DNA of 64,000 nucleotides from Nostocales cyanobacterium HT-58-2 (GTDB lineage Bacteria > Cyanobacteriota > Cyanobacteriia > Cyanobacteriales > Nostocaceae). The position numbers and the translations under genes are program-made. The notes beneath the pieces are model-generated. The model made no database searches. It was not told where the DNA came from and worked only from the letters and a program-made list of their open reading frames with translations. The stretch is from positions 2,083,001 to 2,147,000 of the forward strand of contig CP019636.1 in assembly GCA_002163975.1 (NCBI GenBank), given 5' to 3'. This document shows, piece after piece, positions 28,939 through 38,517 of the stretch (positions are counted from its first letter, which is position 1; each line of letters begins with the position of its first letter).

Positions 28939-29550
28939 TCATAGAGCTTGCAGAAATGACTTTAAACCATTGAATGCATGACTATCCCAAGGCAAATAAC
29001 CCGCTTTTGCGGCTTCTCCCAGACGCTTATCTGGCTCTATCTGTGACGATAACCAAGCACGTATACGTGCCTTTGCCATATTATTAGGTTGTCTACCAGT
29101 GGTTTTGGATATACAATCAAAGTAATTGTCTACACATTGCAAAATCGGATCTGTCTCAATTGCTGCTAGACAAACGTCTTCAAGCATTCCGCTATTTTTA
29201 CCATCTGGAAGAATCAGTATGCTAACTTGAGGACTCGTTCCGGCAATTTCTCCAGACTTAGTTGGTACGGGTAATCCAGCACTTTTTAAAGAGGCGCATA
29301 CGCTTTGAAATGCACTTGTGGCAGAATCATCTGCATCTCGTGTGATACCCAGCGAAATAACTTGTTGATAATTTGATACTTTGGGTAAGTTTCTCAGATA
29401 ACTTGCAAGTGCTTGCTTACCTTTATACTCTTGTACTTGAACATCTGTAATTTGGAGATGGCTAAGCAATGCATCAAAAAATAATACCTCTTCAAAACCT
29501 TCACCAATAAGAAGTTTCGGTTTGGAGATTTGCGTTGGTATACTTGGCAT
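28939..29550 (-). CDS. DUF3226 (Toprim-like) protein
   Basis: A 203-aa soluble protein. An early GEGFEEVLFFDALL segment supplies a conserved glutamate and GITRDADDSATSAF supplies a DxD pair, as in Toprim-fold nucleases of OLD-type systems. The family assignment to DUF3226 is from memory of these motifs. Its ATG overlaps the stop of the upstream ATPase gene (TAATG), with GGAG 8 nt before, so the two are translationally coupled. Together they resemble two-gene ATPase-Toprim defence systems such as PARIS; the function is inferred. Confidence 0.7.
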   Translation of the reverse strand: MPSIPTQISKPKLLIGEGFEEVLFFDALLSHLQITDVQVQEYKGKQALASYLRNLPKVSNYQQVISLGITRDADDSATSAFQSVCASLKSAGLPVPTKSGEIAGTSPQVSILILPDGKNSGMLEDVCLAAIETDPILQCVDNYFDCISKTTGRQPNNMAKARIRAWLSSQIEPDKRLGEAAKAGYLPWDSHAFNGLKSFLQAL

Positions 29551-30635
29551 TAGCGCATCTCCAGGTTCATCTGATCAGAGGTAGCCAAGTTTTCTCGATC
29601 ATAAGTGACTGCTTTAATTTCATCGTTTACCCGCTCAAGTCGATGAAAACGAAAATCATATTTCTCGCTAGTCTCAAACGCATGATGTGCGGCTATTATA
29701 CTCTCATAACTATGTGTGGTAGCAAATACCTGTGCGTCTGCGCGGCGAGCAGCATCAGCTATTGCTTTCCAAACATTAGTTAACACAGAGTGATGCAAAC
29801 CATTCTCAATCTCGTCAATTAAAATAGTTCCGCCTTTAGCATTAGCGATCGCTAAAATAATAGAAAGCAACCGTCCTATGCCTTCTCCCATTAATGGTAA
29901 AGGAACAAGTTCACGCATACCTATGTCGCCATTGATTATTGGCTCACGCTTCATAAGTAGCAAGCTAAGGCGTTGCAAGCGTGGCTCCAACAAACGTAGG
30001 GTTTGTAATACTTCGTCTTGCCGTCCTACACGTTCCAAGTTGCTAAAACGCTCAGCATCTTCTATTGGAGAGCGTGTGCTGGTCGTTAAATATATACCCA
30101 ATGGAAATTTTTCTCGCCGATAACGGGTACTCAGTAATCTACCATCGGCTCTTAAATAAATGCGTGAGGTTTTTATTTCACTATTTGGATCTTTATACTG
30201 CAACTCTAACCTAGAGTATGGTCTGACCTCTGTTGTTAGTGATTCATTCGCTTTAAAACTTGCAGTATCATTATTCAAAAGTGGTAAATCATCTATCTGA
30301 GTTTCTTCTAATTCAGGAACACGAATCTGTAGAGTTCGTTGTACTTCGTTATCTCCTACACCGCTTATTTCTATCACTTTATCTATATCTTGCTCAAAGA
30401 AAAACCCTCTCATTTCTTCGATATCCTCGAATCGAGTACCCTTTGAAATACCCCTCAGACTATTTACCTGGAGTATTGATTCAGGGTTAGTCGGGTTAAT
30501 GAAAATAAAAATCGCTTCTAATAGTGATGTTTTACCGACGTTATTCTTGCCAGCAATTAAGTTTACTCTTTCAAGTGGCTCAAGGGTAAGCTTTTGGAAG
30601 CAACGGAAATTCTTGAGTGTGAATGAGCGCAACAT
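29550..30635 (-). CDS. AAA-family ATPase (OLD/SMC-like)
   Basis: A 361-aa ATPase of the AAA_15/AAA_21 group. It starts MLRSFTLKNFRCFQKLTLEP, followed by the Walker A GKNNVGKTSLLEA (residues about 30-42). The ABC-like signature lies in PLMGEGIGRLLSIILAIA, the Walker B is TILIDEIENGLHHS and the switch histidine is TTHSYESI. No long coiled coil is present, so it is the short form. It is the first gene of the pair with the DUF3226 gene. Such ATPases act as sensors that hold or release a partner nuclease. Confidence 0.85.
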   Translation of the reverse strand: MLRSFTLKNFRCFQKLTLEPLERVNLIAGKNNVGKTSLLEAIFIFINPTNPESILQVNSLRGISKGTRFEDIEEMRGFFFEQDIDKVIEISGVGDNEVQRTLQIRVPELEETQIDDLPLLNNDTASFKANESLTTEVRPYSRLELQYKDPNSEIKTSRIYLRADGRLLSTRYRREKFPLGIYLTTSTRSPIEDAERFSNLERVGRQDEVLQTLRLLEPRLQRLSLLLMKREPIINGDIGMRELVPLPLMGEGIGRLLSIILAIANAKGGTILIDEIENGLHHSVLTNVWKAIADAARRADAQVFATTHSYESIIAAHHAFETSEKYDFRFHRLERVNDEIKAVTYDRENLATSDQMNLEMR

Positions 30636-30742
30636 GGCTTAATTCATTGCCTTAGTGTCAGTGAAGTTTTTTTTTACCATTAACAGCATATATTCTCTTT
30701 GGTCAATCACTTAACTATCGTAGGATAGCTTCCTTCATACAG

Positions 30743-30774
30743 AAAAAATTCCCTGGCATTTCTACCAGGGAAAA
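30743..30774 (-). terminator. Intrinsic terminator downstream of clpC
   Basis: On the minus strand TTCCCTGG pairs with CCAGGGAA around an 8-nt loop, followed directly by TTTTTT. It lies about 115 bp past the clpC stop codon and is oriented to end that transcript. Confidence 0.65.
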
Positions 30775-30889
30775 TATGACTGTTATCATTTCACCAGATG
30801 TCTGACCAAGAGCTTCTCTAGTTTTCCCTGGTTAGACAGGGATTGGAGTATTTTTTAACGTTACTGCAAAAATTGACACAGTAAGAACA

Positions 30890-33496
30890 TTAGCCAACAT
30901 TTGCGAGTAACAACTCTGGTTTCTCGGACTTGCGAACTCTTACCTGACCGTCATCGTCAACATCAACAACAGCTGTATCACCTTCTGTAATTTCACCGGA
31001 GAGCATCGCCTCAGCCAGAGAATCTTCCAACAGACGCATAATTGCTCGACGTAATGGTCTAGCACCGTAGCTGGGGTTATAGCCTTCTTGCAGGACACGG
31101 TCTTTGAAGCGATCGCTCACTTCCAGAGTCATTCCCTTCTCAGTCAAGCGGCTAGCAACTTCGCGCAGCATGATGTCAGCAATTTGCTTGACTTCATCTT
31201 TCTTAAGTTGAGTAAAGACGATAATCTCGTCAAGACGGTTGAGAAACTCTGGACGGAAGTAAGCTTTGAGTTCTTCGTTCACCAGGGTTTTGATGCGGTT
31301 GTAACTCGCCTCAGCTTCATCTTCAGTGAACTGGAAGCCTAAACCACCGCCACCTTTTTCAATCACCTTAGAACCAATATTAGAAGTCATGATCAGCAGT
31401 GTGTTCTTGAAGTCCACTGTCCGACCTTTCGCATCGGTGAGGCGACCGTCTTCCAAGATTTGCAGCAGCATATTGAAGACATCGGGGTGTGCTTTTTCGA
31501 TTTCGGCATTATTGATAAGGATATTAGTGAAGGGTCGACTTGTGTTGTGCGCTACGAACGATAGACGCTTATGGATGTGCATCGAGTGTCTCACCGGCAC
31601 GGTCAGTAACTTGGCGAGCTATGATATTCAAGACAGCGGGTGTGCTTTTTCGATTTCGTCGAAAAGTACCACTGTGTATGGTTTGCGACGTACAGCCTCA
31701 GTCAATTGTCCACCTTCGTCGTATCCAACGTAACCAGGAGGTGAGCCAATCAATTTGGAAACTGTGTGGCGTTCCATAAATTCGGACATATCTAGCCGAA
31801 TCATCGCGTCTTCAGAACCGAAGAAGTAAGAAGCCAACGCTTTCGTCAATTCTGTCTTACCTACTCCTGTAGGACCAGAGAAGATAAAGCTCGCAATGGG
31901 TCGATTGGGATTCTTTAACCCAACTCTCGCACGACGAATGGATTTGGAAACTGCGGTAACTGCTTGCTCTTGACCGATGAGACGCTGGTGGAGAGTGTCT
32001 TCTAAGTGCAGCAGCATCTCTGATTCAGACTCAGTGAGCTTATTAACTGGTACCCCAGTCCAAGATGCAACAATCTGAGCAATATCTTCTTCATCAACAA
32101 TGGGGCTATTGACAGTTTGCTCACTTTGTGAGTCACGCAATTGAGCTTCGAGTTCCAACTCCTTATCGCGTAGTTGCCCAGCCTTGTCAAAATCTTGCGC
32201 TTTGACAGCTTGCTGTTTTTGCTTGGTCACTTGTGCCAATTCTCGCTTGAGTTCCCGATTTGTAGAACTCAAAGAGTTCCGCAGACGAACCCGAGAACCA
32301 GCCTCATCGATTAGGTCAATCGCCTTATCGGGTAAGAAGCGATCGCTGATGTAGCGGTCAGATAAGTTAGCTGCGGCGATAACCGCTGCATTGGAGATTT
32401 GTACTTTGTGATGCTGTTCGTAAGCAGAGCGTAAGCCGTATAATATCTCAATAGTTTCCTCAACAGATGGTTCGCCGACCATAATCGGTTGGAAACGACG
32501 CTCTAGCGCTGCATCGCGCTCAATATGCTGACGGTACTCATCAAGGGTGGTGGCACCAATGCACTGGAGTTCACCTTTTGCCAATGCGGGCTTAAGGATG
32601 TTCGCAGCATCCATGCCACCTTCTGTGCCACCAGCACCGACCAAAGTGTGAATTTCATCAATCACCAGGATGATATTCCCCTCTGTGCGGATTTCATCCA
32701 TGATTTTCTTGAGGCGTTCTTCAAAATCGCCACGGAAACGAGTACCCGCTACCAGCAAGCCCATGTCAAGGCTGATGACTTGCTTGTCTTGTAAAATGTC
32801 GGGGACATCTTGGCTAACAATACGTTGAGCCAGACCTTCAGCGATCGCTGTTTTACCAACTCCTGGTTCCCCAATCAACACAGGATTATTTTTGGTGCGG
32901 CGTCCTAAAATTTGAATAGCACGCTCAATTTCTTTCTCGCGACCGACAACTGGGTCAATATTGCCTTGTTGCGCAAGTTTGGTCAGATTTCTGCCATACT
33001 CCTCTAGAGTTAGGTTTTGGGAGCGTCTTTGACTGCCACCGCGACCAGAGGAAACAGATGACGTTTCACCTAACTGACGAATCACTGCGGTTCGGACTTG
33101 CGACAAATCAAGGCCCAAATTTTGCAGTACTTTAGCAGCGACTCCTTCACCTGCCTCAGTTAATCCCAGGAGTAAGTGTTCAGTACCTATATAATTGTGT
33201 CCGAGGCTGCGAGCTTCTTTAAACGCTTGCTCGAACAAGCTTTTCACCTTAGGAGTAAAAGGAATTTCTGGGGGTACAAAGCCAGAACCCCGACCAATAA
33301 TTCTTTCTACTTCGCGACGTGCGTCTTTGAGGGTAACGCCCAAGTCTGTCAGCACTTTGGCAGCAACCCCCGTTCCTTCTCCAATCAGCCCCAGGAGAAT
33401 TTGCTCCGTTCCAACGAAGTTGTGTCCCAGGCGACGCGCTTCTTCCTGGGCTAGCATAATGACTTTAATAGCTTCAGATGTGAAGTGTTCAAACAT
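30890..33496 (-). pseudogene. clpC: ClpC, Clp protease ATP-binding subunit, interrupted
   Basis: Hsp100 unfoldase that feeds ClpP. Reading from 33496: two Clp_N repeats (residues 3-145), D1 Walker A ([15 protein letters not shown]), a UVR motif near 415-450, and D2 Walker A ([15 protein letters not shown]). The D2 Walker B reads [12 protein letters not shown], and then a 153-bp segment intervenes with in-frame stops. The same frame resumes ([20 protein letters not shown]) through sensor 1 (TSNIGS) and sensor 2 (GARPLRR) to 30890. Removing 153 bp restores about 817 codons, a normal ClpC length. The upstream fragment (622 aa, ending 31628) and the downstream fragment (up to 236 aa, starting near 31600) could be made as separate proteins. 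Whether function is lost is unknown. Confidence 0.85.
31485..31658. repeat. 153-bp insertion bounded by a 21-bp direct repeat
   Basis: GGGTGTGCTTTTTCGATTTCG occurs at 31485-31505 and at 31638-31658. The 132 bases between are not ClpC sequence. On the coding strand the insert carries stop codons and a possible restart (GGTGAG, then ATG at 31582). The bases beyond the upper copy (ATATTCAAGACA) resemble the bases beyond the lower copy (ATATTGAAGACA), so the insert edge may derive from a clpC paralogue. Confidence 0.85.
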
Positions 33497-33853
33497 ATCG
33501 GGTTTTTGCTCCCTTGCTGCTTGGGCTTTGGATGAATTCAGTGGTGTTGAGTCCTGAGTCCTGAGTCATTTCCAATCTTTTAAAATTTTACTTATCACTC
33601 AACTCTCATAACTCATCACTCTTTGATGGCTCACCCTCACCTGAACATTTGTGTACTTTCTTAAGGACAATGTATCTTTATTTAAAGTCAACTGACAGTA
33701 GTGAGAGCCGTAAGAGTTTAGGTGTGTTTGCCGTCAATGGCGAGATAGAGCTAGAAACAGAGAGAATGATGAGTGATAAGTCATTCAGAGTGAGTGATAC
33801 TTTTTTGACAACTAACTACTCACAATTTCCAATCTTAAAAGATCAAAAACTTT
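33497..33853. other. Spacer upstream of clpC
   Basis: 357 bp between divergent clpC and the DUF3288 gene. It contains a short GAGTCCT tandem repeat near 33,550 and several ACTCATCAC/GAGTGATA-like fragments. The open frame on the plus strand has no credible ribosome-binding site or protein features. Both promoters should lie here. Confidence 0.45.
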
Positions 33854-34144
33854 ATGAGCAGAGGAAATAAAGACCAACAGCATCCGCTCTACAATCGCGA
33901 TCGCCCCATTGTTGAAAGTTTACTGACTCAAGAGGCGACTGATTATAATTTAGCAGAACTCGCTCGACTGCGAATTCGCTACCAAGGCTTTCCCGGTGCC
34001 AGAGATATCCAAAGCGATTTGGATAAAGTTCTACAGCAGTGGGGTTTGAGCGAAGCAGAGCTTTTTGAGAAAACACGCCAGCTACACAACCGTGGTGGTA
34101 TTTACAAAAGTCGTGGCAAAAAAGAAGAAGAAGATTGGAATTAG
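33854..34144 (+). CDS. DUF3288 family protein
   Basis: A 96-aa cyanobacterial protein of unknown function. It has the family pattern HPLYNRDRPIVESLL, then TDYNLAELARLRIRY, then GFPGARDIQSDL and a charged C-terminus. Soluble, no signal. The start ATG follows AGCAG-type sequence without a strong ribosome-binding site. It ends directly before a heptamer repeat tract. I assign the family from memory of the motif. Confidence 0.8.
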   Translation: MSRGNKDQQHPLYNRDRPIVESLLTQEATDYNLAELARLRIRYQGFPGARDIQSDLDKVLQQWGLSEAELFEKTRQLHNRGGIYKSRGKKEEEDWN

Positions 34145-34325
34145 TCAAGAGTCAAGGGTCAAGAGTCAAGGGTCAAAAGTTATTATTTTTCTTCCCCTAC
34201 TTCCCCTACTCCCCCTGCTTCCCCTGCTCTGTGTATTTCCCTTGCTCCCTTCTCCCTCCTCCTCTGCTCCCCCTGCTCTCCCTGCTTCTCTACTTTCCCT
34301 GCTCCCGATGCTCCCTCAATTGCCT
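34142..34325. repeat. Heptamer repeats and pyrimidine-rich degenerate repeat
   Basis: GTCAAGA/GTCAAGG heptamers (34145-34180) are followed by about 130 bases of CCCCTGCTT/CCCCTACTC-like units. The tract reaches into the 3' end of the MCE-family gene, where it encodes the last residues (EHREQGK). A related G/A-rich tract occurs inside the dihydroorotase-like gene near 40,000. Confidence 0.75.
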
Positions 34326-35921
34326 CAATAAGTTTACTTGAGATGAGGAAGGAGTCACTTGACTTGTGGTAGATTGAGGAGTCTGCTTATCATCATTCTT
34401 GACAGCAGTTTTTGAAGTATCAAATATAACTGGCTTTTTTTCAGCACTTAGAGTGGAAGAAGTAAAGTTGATACTTGTAGGGTGGAAGTTTTGGTCATGA
34501 TTCTTGGTATTGGCATTGGTATTTGAGGTGTCAAATATTATCGAAGGTTGATGAGGACTTGGGGTAGAAGTCAAGGTAACGGTGGTAGGTTGAACCGTTT
34601 TCTCAGCACTCTTAGCAGCGGTAGGTGGGATATGAAACATGATTTGCTGTTGATTCGGACTTGATGCCGGAATAGCAGCCTTGGAGTTGTCAACAGCAGC
34701 TCTTACTGAATCTAGAGTATGAGCAACTTGCACTTGCTGCTGCATTTGCTGAGTGGAAGAGACCAAGCTACTCAAACCATTGACCAGTTGTCGTAGATTT
34801 TCCCGAAAAGCTGGATCTCCGGTTAATTCATCTAAATCAGATGTAATCTTCTGAGTGTTTTCAAATGTCACACGCGCAGAATCTAAAGTTTGTTGCAGAA
34901 CTAGCACGTTATTGGGATTGTTAAGAGTATTGGAAACTTCGCGCAAATTAGTAGAAGCCTGTGCAGCATTTGCAGACAGAGTTTCTAAATTTTTGATCAA
35001 TTCTCCTTGGGTAACCCGATTGATAGTAGGCGATAAGCTACTAACTGTCTGACGTAATTGGTTGCTAGTTTCGGTAATATTGTTTAATGCTGCAACAAGT
35101 GAAGAGCGGTTGCTAGTTAACAGAGTGTCAAGATTAGTCACCAATTTATTAACTTGATTGCTAGTGAGACGAATTTCTTGGGCAGTATTACCAAATTGAT
35201 CTAGGGTTCGCGTGGTAGATGCACTCAGTTGATTCGTTGCCTTCTGAACTGTAGTGCTTGTCGCAGAAAAGGTGTTCAGTTGTTGTTGAAAGCTTTTGCT
35301 CAAAAGATTGAGGCTACGAGTTAACTCAGCAACGCTTGCTGCCGCTACCGCAGTGTTTTCCACGGCTTTATTGACGTTTTTATAAAATTTTGGGTCAGTG
35401 TATACAGTTGCTAACTCGGTTGATGTGCGAATAAGTTCATCAAGACTGATACCAATCTGACCTTTTAACCGAGAGCCATTACAGACGATGATTTGGGGGT
35501 TACAATTTCTGTCTAATGGTTTGGCAACGACAACTCCTGGGGGGAGCTGCGATTGTGGTGTGATGTCAATAACGCTTTCACTAATTAGTCCGGACTGATT
35601 AGCTTCAACTTTGACATTGCTGGGAATGATGAGATTGGAGTTGGTAATTTCAACTTCTACTTCAATATTGTTTGGTCCTGGTCGAATCGCAGAAATAGTG
35701 CCTACCTTAACACCCCGATACCGAACCACTGCCCCTTTTTGCATTCCACCGGCATTAGCAAATTCAACAATAGCTTTGTATGAGCCACGAGCAGCATTGA
35801 ATCTAGTCAACCATACAATGATTAACCCAAACACTCCCAGTCCTAGCAAAAGCAATAACCCGACAGAACCTTCTCGAAATGTTCGCCTAGACGCGAAGCG
35901 GCTTGTCGATAGACCTCGCAT
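34290..35921 (-). CDS. MCE/MlaD family lipid-transport protein
   Basis: Membrane-anchored substrate-binding subunit of a Mla/Tgd-type lipid transporter, 543 aa. I start at ATG 35921, which has GGGAGG 9 nt upstream; the frame runs on to 35981. One N-terminal helix (GSVGLLLLLGLGVFGLIIVWL) precedes the MCE domain (residues about 45-130, VVRYRGVKVGTISAIRPGP). A long helical region follows (about 150-400), then a low-complexity S/T/Q-rich tail. The first 14 residues are encoded by a dispersed palindromic repeat. The ATPase gene lies 91 bp upstream; no MlaE-type permease is adjacent. Confidence 0.85.
   Translation of the reverse strand: MRGLSTSRFASRRTFREGSVGLLLLLGLGVFGLIIVWLTRFNAARGSYKAIVEFANAGGMQKGAVVRYRGVKVGTISAIRPGPNNIEVEVEITNSNLIIPSNVKVEANQSGLISESVIDITPQSQLPPGVVVAKPLDRNCNPQIIVCNGSRLKGQIGISLDELIRTSTELATVYTDPKFYKNVNKAVENTAVAAASVAELTRSLNLLSKSFQQQLNTFSATSTTVQKATNQLSASTTRTLDQFGNTAQEIRLTSNQVNKLVTNLDTLLTSNRSSLVAALNNITETSNQLRQTVSSLSPTINRVTQGELIKNLETLSANAAQASTNLREVSNTLNNPNNVLVLQQTLDSARVTFENTQKITSDLDELTGDPAFRENLRQLVNGLSSLVSSTQQMQQQVQVAHTLDSVRAAVDNSKAAIPASSPNQQQIMFHIPPTAAKSAEKTVQPTTVTLTSTPSPHQPSIIFDTSNTNANTKNHDQNFHPTSINFTSSTLSAEKKPVIFDTSKTAVKNDDKQTPQSTTSQVTPSSSQVNLLRQLREHREQGK
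35887..35916. repeat. Dispersed palindromic repeat inside the MCE gene
   Basis: TAGACGCGAAGCGGCTTGTCG lies between the start codon and the membrane helix of the MCE protein, in frame. It matches the repeat at 3633-3668 closely. It encodes the serine/arginine-rich stretch LSTSRFASR. Confidence 0.6.
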
Positions 35922-36012
35922 TTTATTTTTCCTCCCAACAATTAGTCCTAAGTTGTGAGTGCTGAGTATTGCTATTTTCACTCAGCATCTAGCACTTAGC
36001 ACCCAGCACTGA

Positions 36013-36795
36013 TTAACCAACAACCTGAATCGGTCCAGATACATTTCCACTAAGAAATTGTCTAATCAAAGGATGATCTGTAGTATCTATTTCATCAACA
36101 GTTCCCTGCCATTGCACTTTACCCTGGTAGAGAAACACTAGCCTGTCAGCTGTGCGACGAATGGTACTGTGTTGGTGAGTGACAATAGCGTAGGTGCTAC
36201 AAACTCCCTGCATACATTGCAAAGACCGGATTAAATCTTCTATCACTGTGGAAGCAATTGGATCGAGTCCGGCTGTGGGTTCATCGTACAGTAAAACTTC
36301 TGGAGTGTCTTTGGGGTTATCGGGGTTAGACATAATTGCACGGGCAAAGCTGACCCGTTTTCGCATACCCCCAGAAAGTTCTGCTGGGTAATAATCGCCA
36401 ATTCCCGATAACCCCACCATCTCCAATTTTTCATTGACCAGTTCTCGAATACGAGAGCGTGGTAGTTTTGAGTGTTGATAAAGTGAAAACCCCACATTCT
36501 CCTCCACGGTTAAAGAATCAAATAATGCCGCCTGCTGAAACACCATGCCAATGCCAACTGGATCTGTACCATCCTCAATCAATCCCTCTCGCTGCTCCCC
36601 TCTGACATGAATTTCTCCAGAATCAGGAGCAATCAATCCAGCTATTACTCGTAAAATTGTCGATTTACCAGTACCACTAGGACCTATAATTCCTAATGCT
36701 TCTCCTCTGTAAATTGCCAAATCCACGTTATCTAAAACCTTATTGCTGCCAAAGGATTTAGAAACTCCTTTCAGTTCAATCAATGGTTCAGTCAT
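36013..36795 (-). CDS. MlaF-type ABC transporter ATP-binding protein
   Basis: ATPase of a phospholipid transporter of the Mla/Ycf63/Tgd type, 260 aa. Walker A is GPSGTGKST, the Q-loop lies in GMVFQQAALFDSLTV, the signature is LSGGMRKRV, Walker B is VLLYDEPTAGLDP and the switch is THQH. FQQAALFDSLTVEENV and the SGGM signature are typical of MlaF. It is transcribed just ahead of the MCE gene and probably powers it. The permease must be encoded elsewhere. Confidence 0.88.
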   Translation of the reverse strand: MTEPLIELKGVSKSFGSNKVLDNVDLAIYRGEALGIIGPSGTGKSTILRVIAGLIAPDSGEIHVRGEQREGLIEDGTDPVGIGMVFQQAALFDSLTVEENVGFSLYQHSKLPRSRIRELVNEKLEMVGLSGIGDYYPAELSGGMRKRVSFARAIMSNPDNPKDTPEVLLYDEPTAGLDPIASTVIEDLIRSLQCMQGVCSTYAIVTHQHSTIRRTADRLVFLYQGKVQWQGTVDEIDTTDHPLIRQFLSGNVSGPIQVVG

Positions 36796-36856
36796 TGGTC
36801 ATAAGTCAAAAGTCAACAGTTATAAGTCAAAAGTTAAGAGTCAAAATTAAGTTACT
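36796..36856. repeat. Heptamer repeat (AGTCAAA type)
   Basis: Imperfect tandem AGTCAAA/AGTTATA units fill most of the 115-bp spacer between the divergent MlaF-type gene and the oxidoreductase gene, so they lie within the promoter region. Confidence 0.65.
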
Positions 36857-36910
36857 CTGAACTTTGAACTCTTGACCCTAAACTTTGCAATTGGCGGACA
36901 AAAGACAAAA

Positions 36911-38383
36911 ATGCACGATATTGATGTCATTGTGATTGGTAGTGGAATTGGCGGGTTAACTGCTGCTGCATTACTGGCTCGTTACGGTAAAAGGGTGATT
37001 GTTTGTGAAAGTCATACATTGCCTGGAGGTGCTGCTCATAGCTTTAGACGACGCTCATTTGAATTTGATTCTGGTCCCTCATTCTATTGTGGTCTGACAA
37101 GTGCCACAAGTTTGAATCCCGTCAAACAAGTTCTAGACGTTTTAGGTGAATCTCTAGAAAGTGTATCCTACGACCCCCTTGGACATTACCATTTTCCGGA
37201 AGCAACTTTGCCTGTTTATAGTAATACTGAGCGTTACTGTGAAGAAATAGGAAAAATTACGCTCCAAGGTGCCAAACAATTCAAACGGTTTGAAGAGCGC
37301 TTGTTACCACTGTACGAGGCGATGAAAGGTATTCCAATCATGGCTTTGCGGGCAGATTGGCGAGTGATTCCCGTGTTAATGGGACGTTGTTTGCCATCTT
37401 TGATAAAGATGTTGCCTTATTTGCCTCTTGTTCAAGCATCTGTTGGTAATGTGATGGATGCAACAGTACAAGACCCTTGGGTACGGCGGCTCATTGACCT
37501 GGAATGCTTTTTGTTGTCTGGTTTAAAGGCACATGGGACAATTGCTCCAGAAGTAGCGTTTATGCTCGGTGAACGCTCTCGTGCTGGTGTTGAGTATCCC
37601 ACAGGTGGCAGTGGGGCTATTGTTAAAGCTTTGGTGCGGGGGTTAGAACGTTGGGGTGGTCAGTTGCTCCTGGGATGTCATGTCGAGCAAATTTTAGTTG
37701 ACTCTAGAAAAGTCATTGGTGTGCAGTTGGCAAAGGGTGAAATCTTCAAGGCACCCATTGTTATTTCTAATGCTAGCATCTGGGACACTTATATCAAGCT
37801 GTTACGTCCCGAAGATTTTCCCCACTCCTGTCGTAAAGCAGCTTTAGATACACCTGCCATTGATAGTTTTATGCATTTACACTTAGGTATCCGTGCTGAG
37901 GGCTTGGAAAATTTGACCGGGCATCATGTGGTAGTCCACGACACTAGCAAGGATATTACAGTCCCAGGAAATACTTGTATGATCTCAATTCCGACTGTTT
38001 GGGATGCAATACTCGCTCCGGAGGGACATCATGTTGTTCACGCTTACACCCTAGAACCATACACAGGTTGGGAACGCAATCACGGGTATGAACAGAAGAA
38101 GCGGGACAAAGCGCAAACTTTATACCGTGCCTTAGAGCGGATTATTCCAGATATTAGAGAGCGTGTTGTATTAGAACTCATTGGTACACCCTTAACCCAT
38201 GCTCATTATTTGCGAAGGTATCAGGGAACCTATGGTCCTGCCATTGAGGCGGGTCAAGCAATGTTTCCAGGACCACATACACCAATACGAGGTTTGTATC
38301 GCGTAGGTGATAGCACCACGCCAGGAATTGGTGTCCCTGCGGTAGCTGCGTCCGGCATTTTGTGTGCGAATACACTCCTATAA
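36911..38383 (+). CDS. Phytoene desaturase / CrtISO-like FAD oxidoreductase
   Basis: NAD(P)/FAD-dependent amine-oxidase-fold protein of 490 aa. The Rossmann motif is VIVIGSGIGGLTAAALLARYG and the early dinucleotide loop is LPGGAAHSFRR. The C-terminus has YRVGDSTTPGIGVPAVAASG, the carotenoid desaturase/isomerase motif. It resembles carotene isomerase and retinol saturase-like proteins; the substrate cannot be told from the sequence. I start at ATG 36911, at the Rossmann fold; the frame opens at 36872. Confidence 0.85.
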   Translation: MHDIDVIVIGSGIGGLTAAALLARYGKRVIVCESHTLPGGAAHSFRRRSFEFDSGPSFYCGLTSATSLNPVKQVLDVLGESLESVSYDPLGHYHFPEATLPVYSNTERYCEEIGKITLQGAKQFKRFEERLLPLYEAMKGIPIMALRADWRVIPVLMGRCLPSLIKMLPYLPLVQASVGNVMDATVQDPWVRRLIDLECFLLSGLKAHGTIAPEVAFMLGERSRAGVEYPTGGSGAIVKALVRGLERWGGQLLLGCHVEQILVDSRKVIGVQLAKGEIFKAPIVISNASIWDTYIKLLRPEDFPHSCRKAALDTPAIDSFMHLHLGIRAEGLENLTGHHVVVHDTSKDITVPGNTCMISIPTVWDAILAPEGHHVVHAYTLEPYTGWERNHGYEQKKRDKAQTLYRALERIIPDIRERVVLELIGTPLTHAHYLRRYQGTYGPAIEAGQAMFPGPHTPIRGLYRVGDSTTPGIGVPAVAASGILCANTLL

Positions 38384-38517
38384 CGATCCTTGCTTCGTTC
38401 AAATTTATGCATTCACGCGTTCATAAAAACAAAAAAATTCTAAATTTCATGATTTTCCTTACGAAATTGGTTAATTAAACAGTGATTCTAAGGATACAAA
38501 CACATTGAGAAATAAAA

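Noticed and set aside
30890..31600. The 236-codon frame as a separate AAA+ gene
   Set aside because: It is in the same frame as the upstream clpC part and continues its sequence exactly after the 21-bp repeat. It is the 3' part of one gene.
35922..35981. Longer N-terminus of the MCE protein
   Set aside because: The added residues have no ribosome-binding site, while ATG 35921 has GGGAGG at a good distance.
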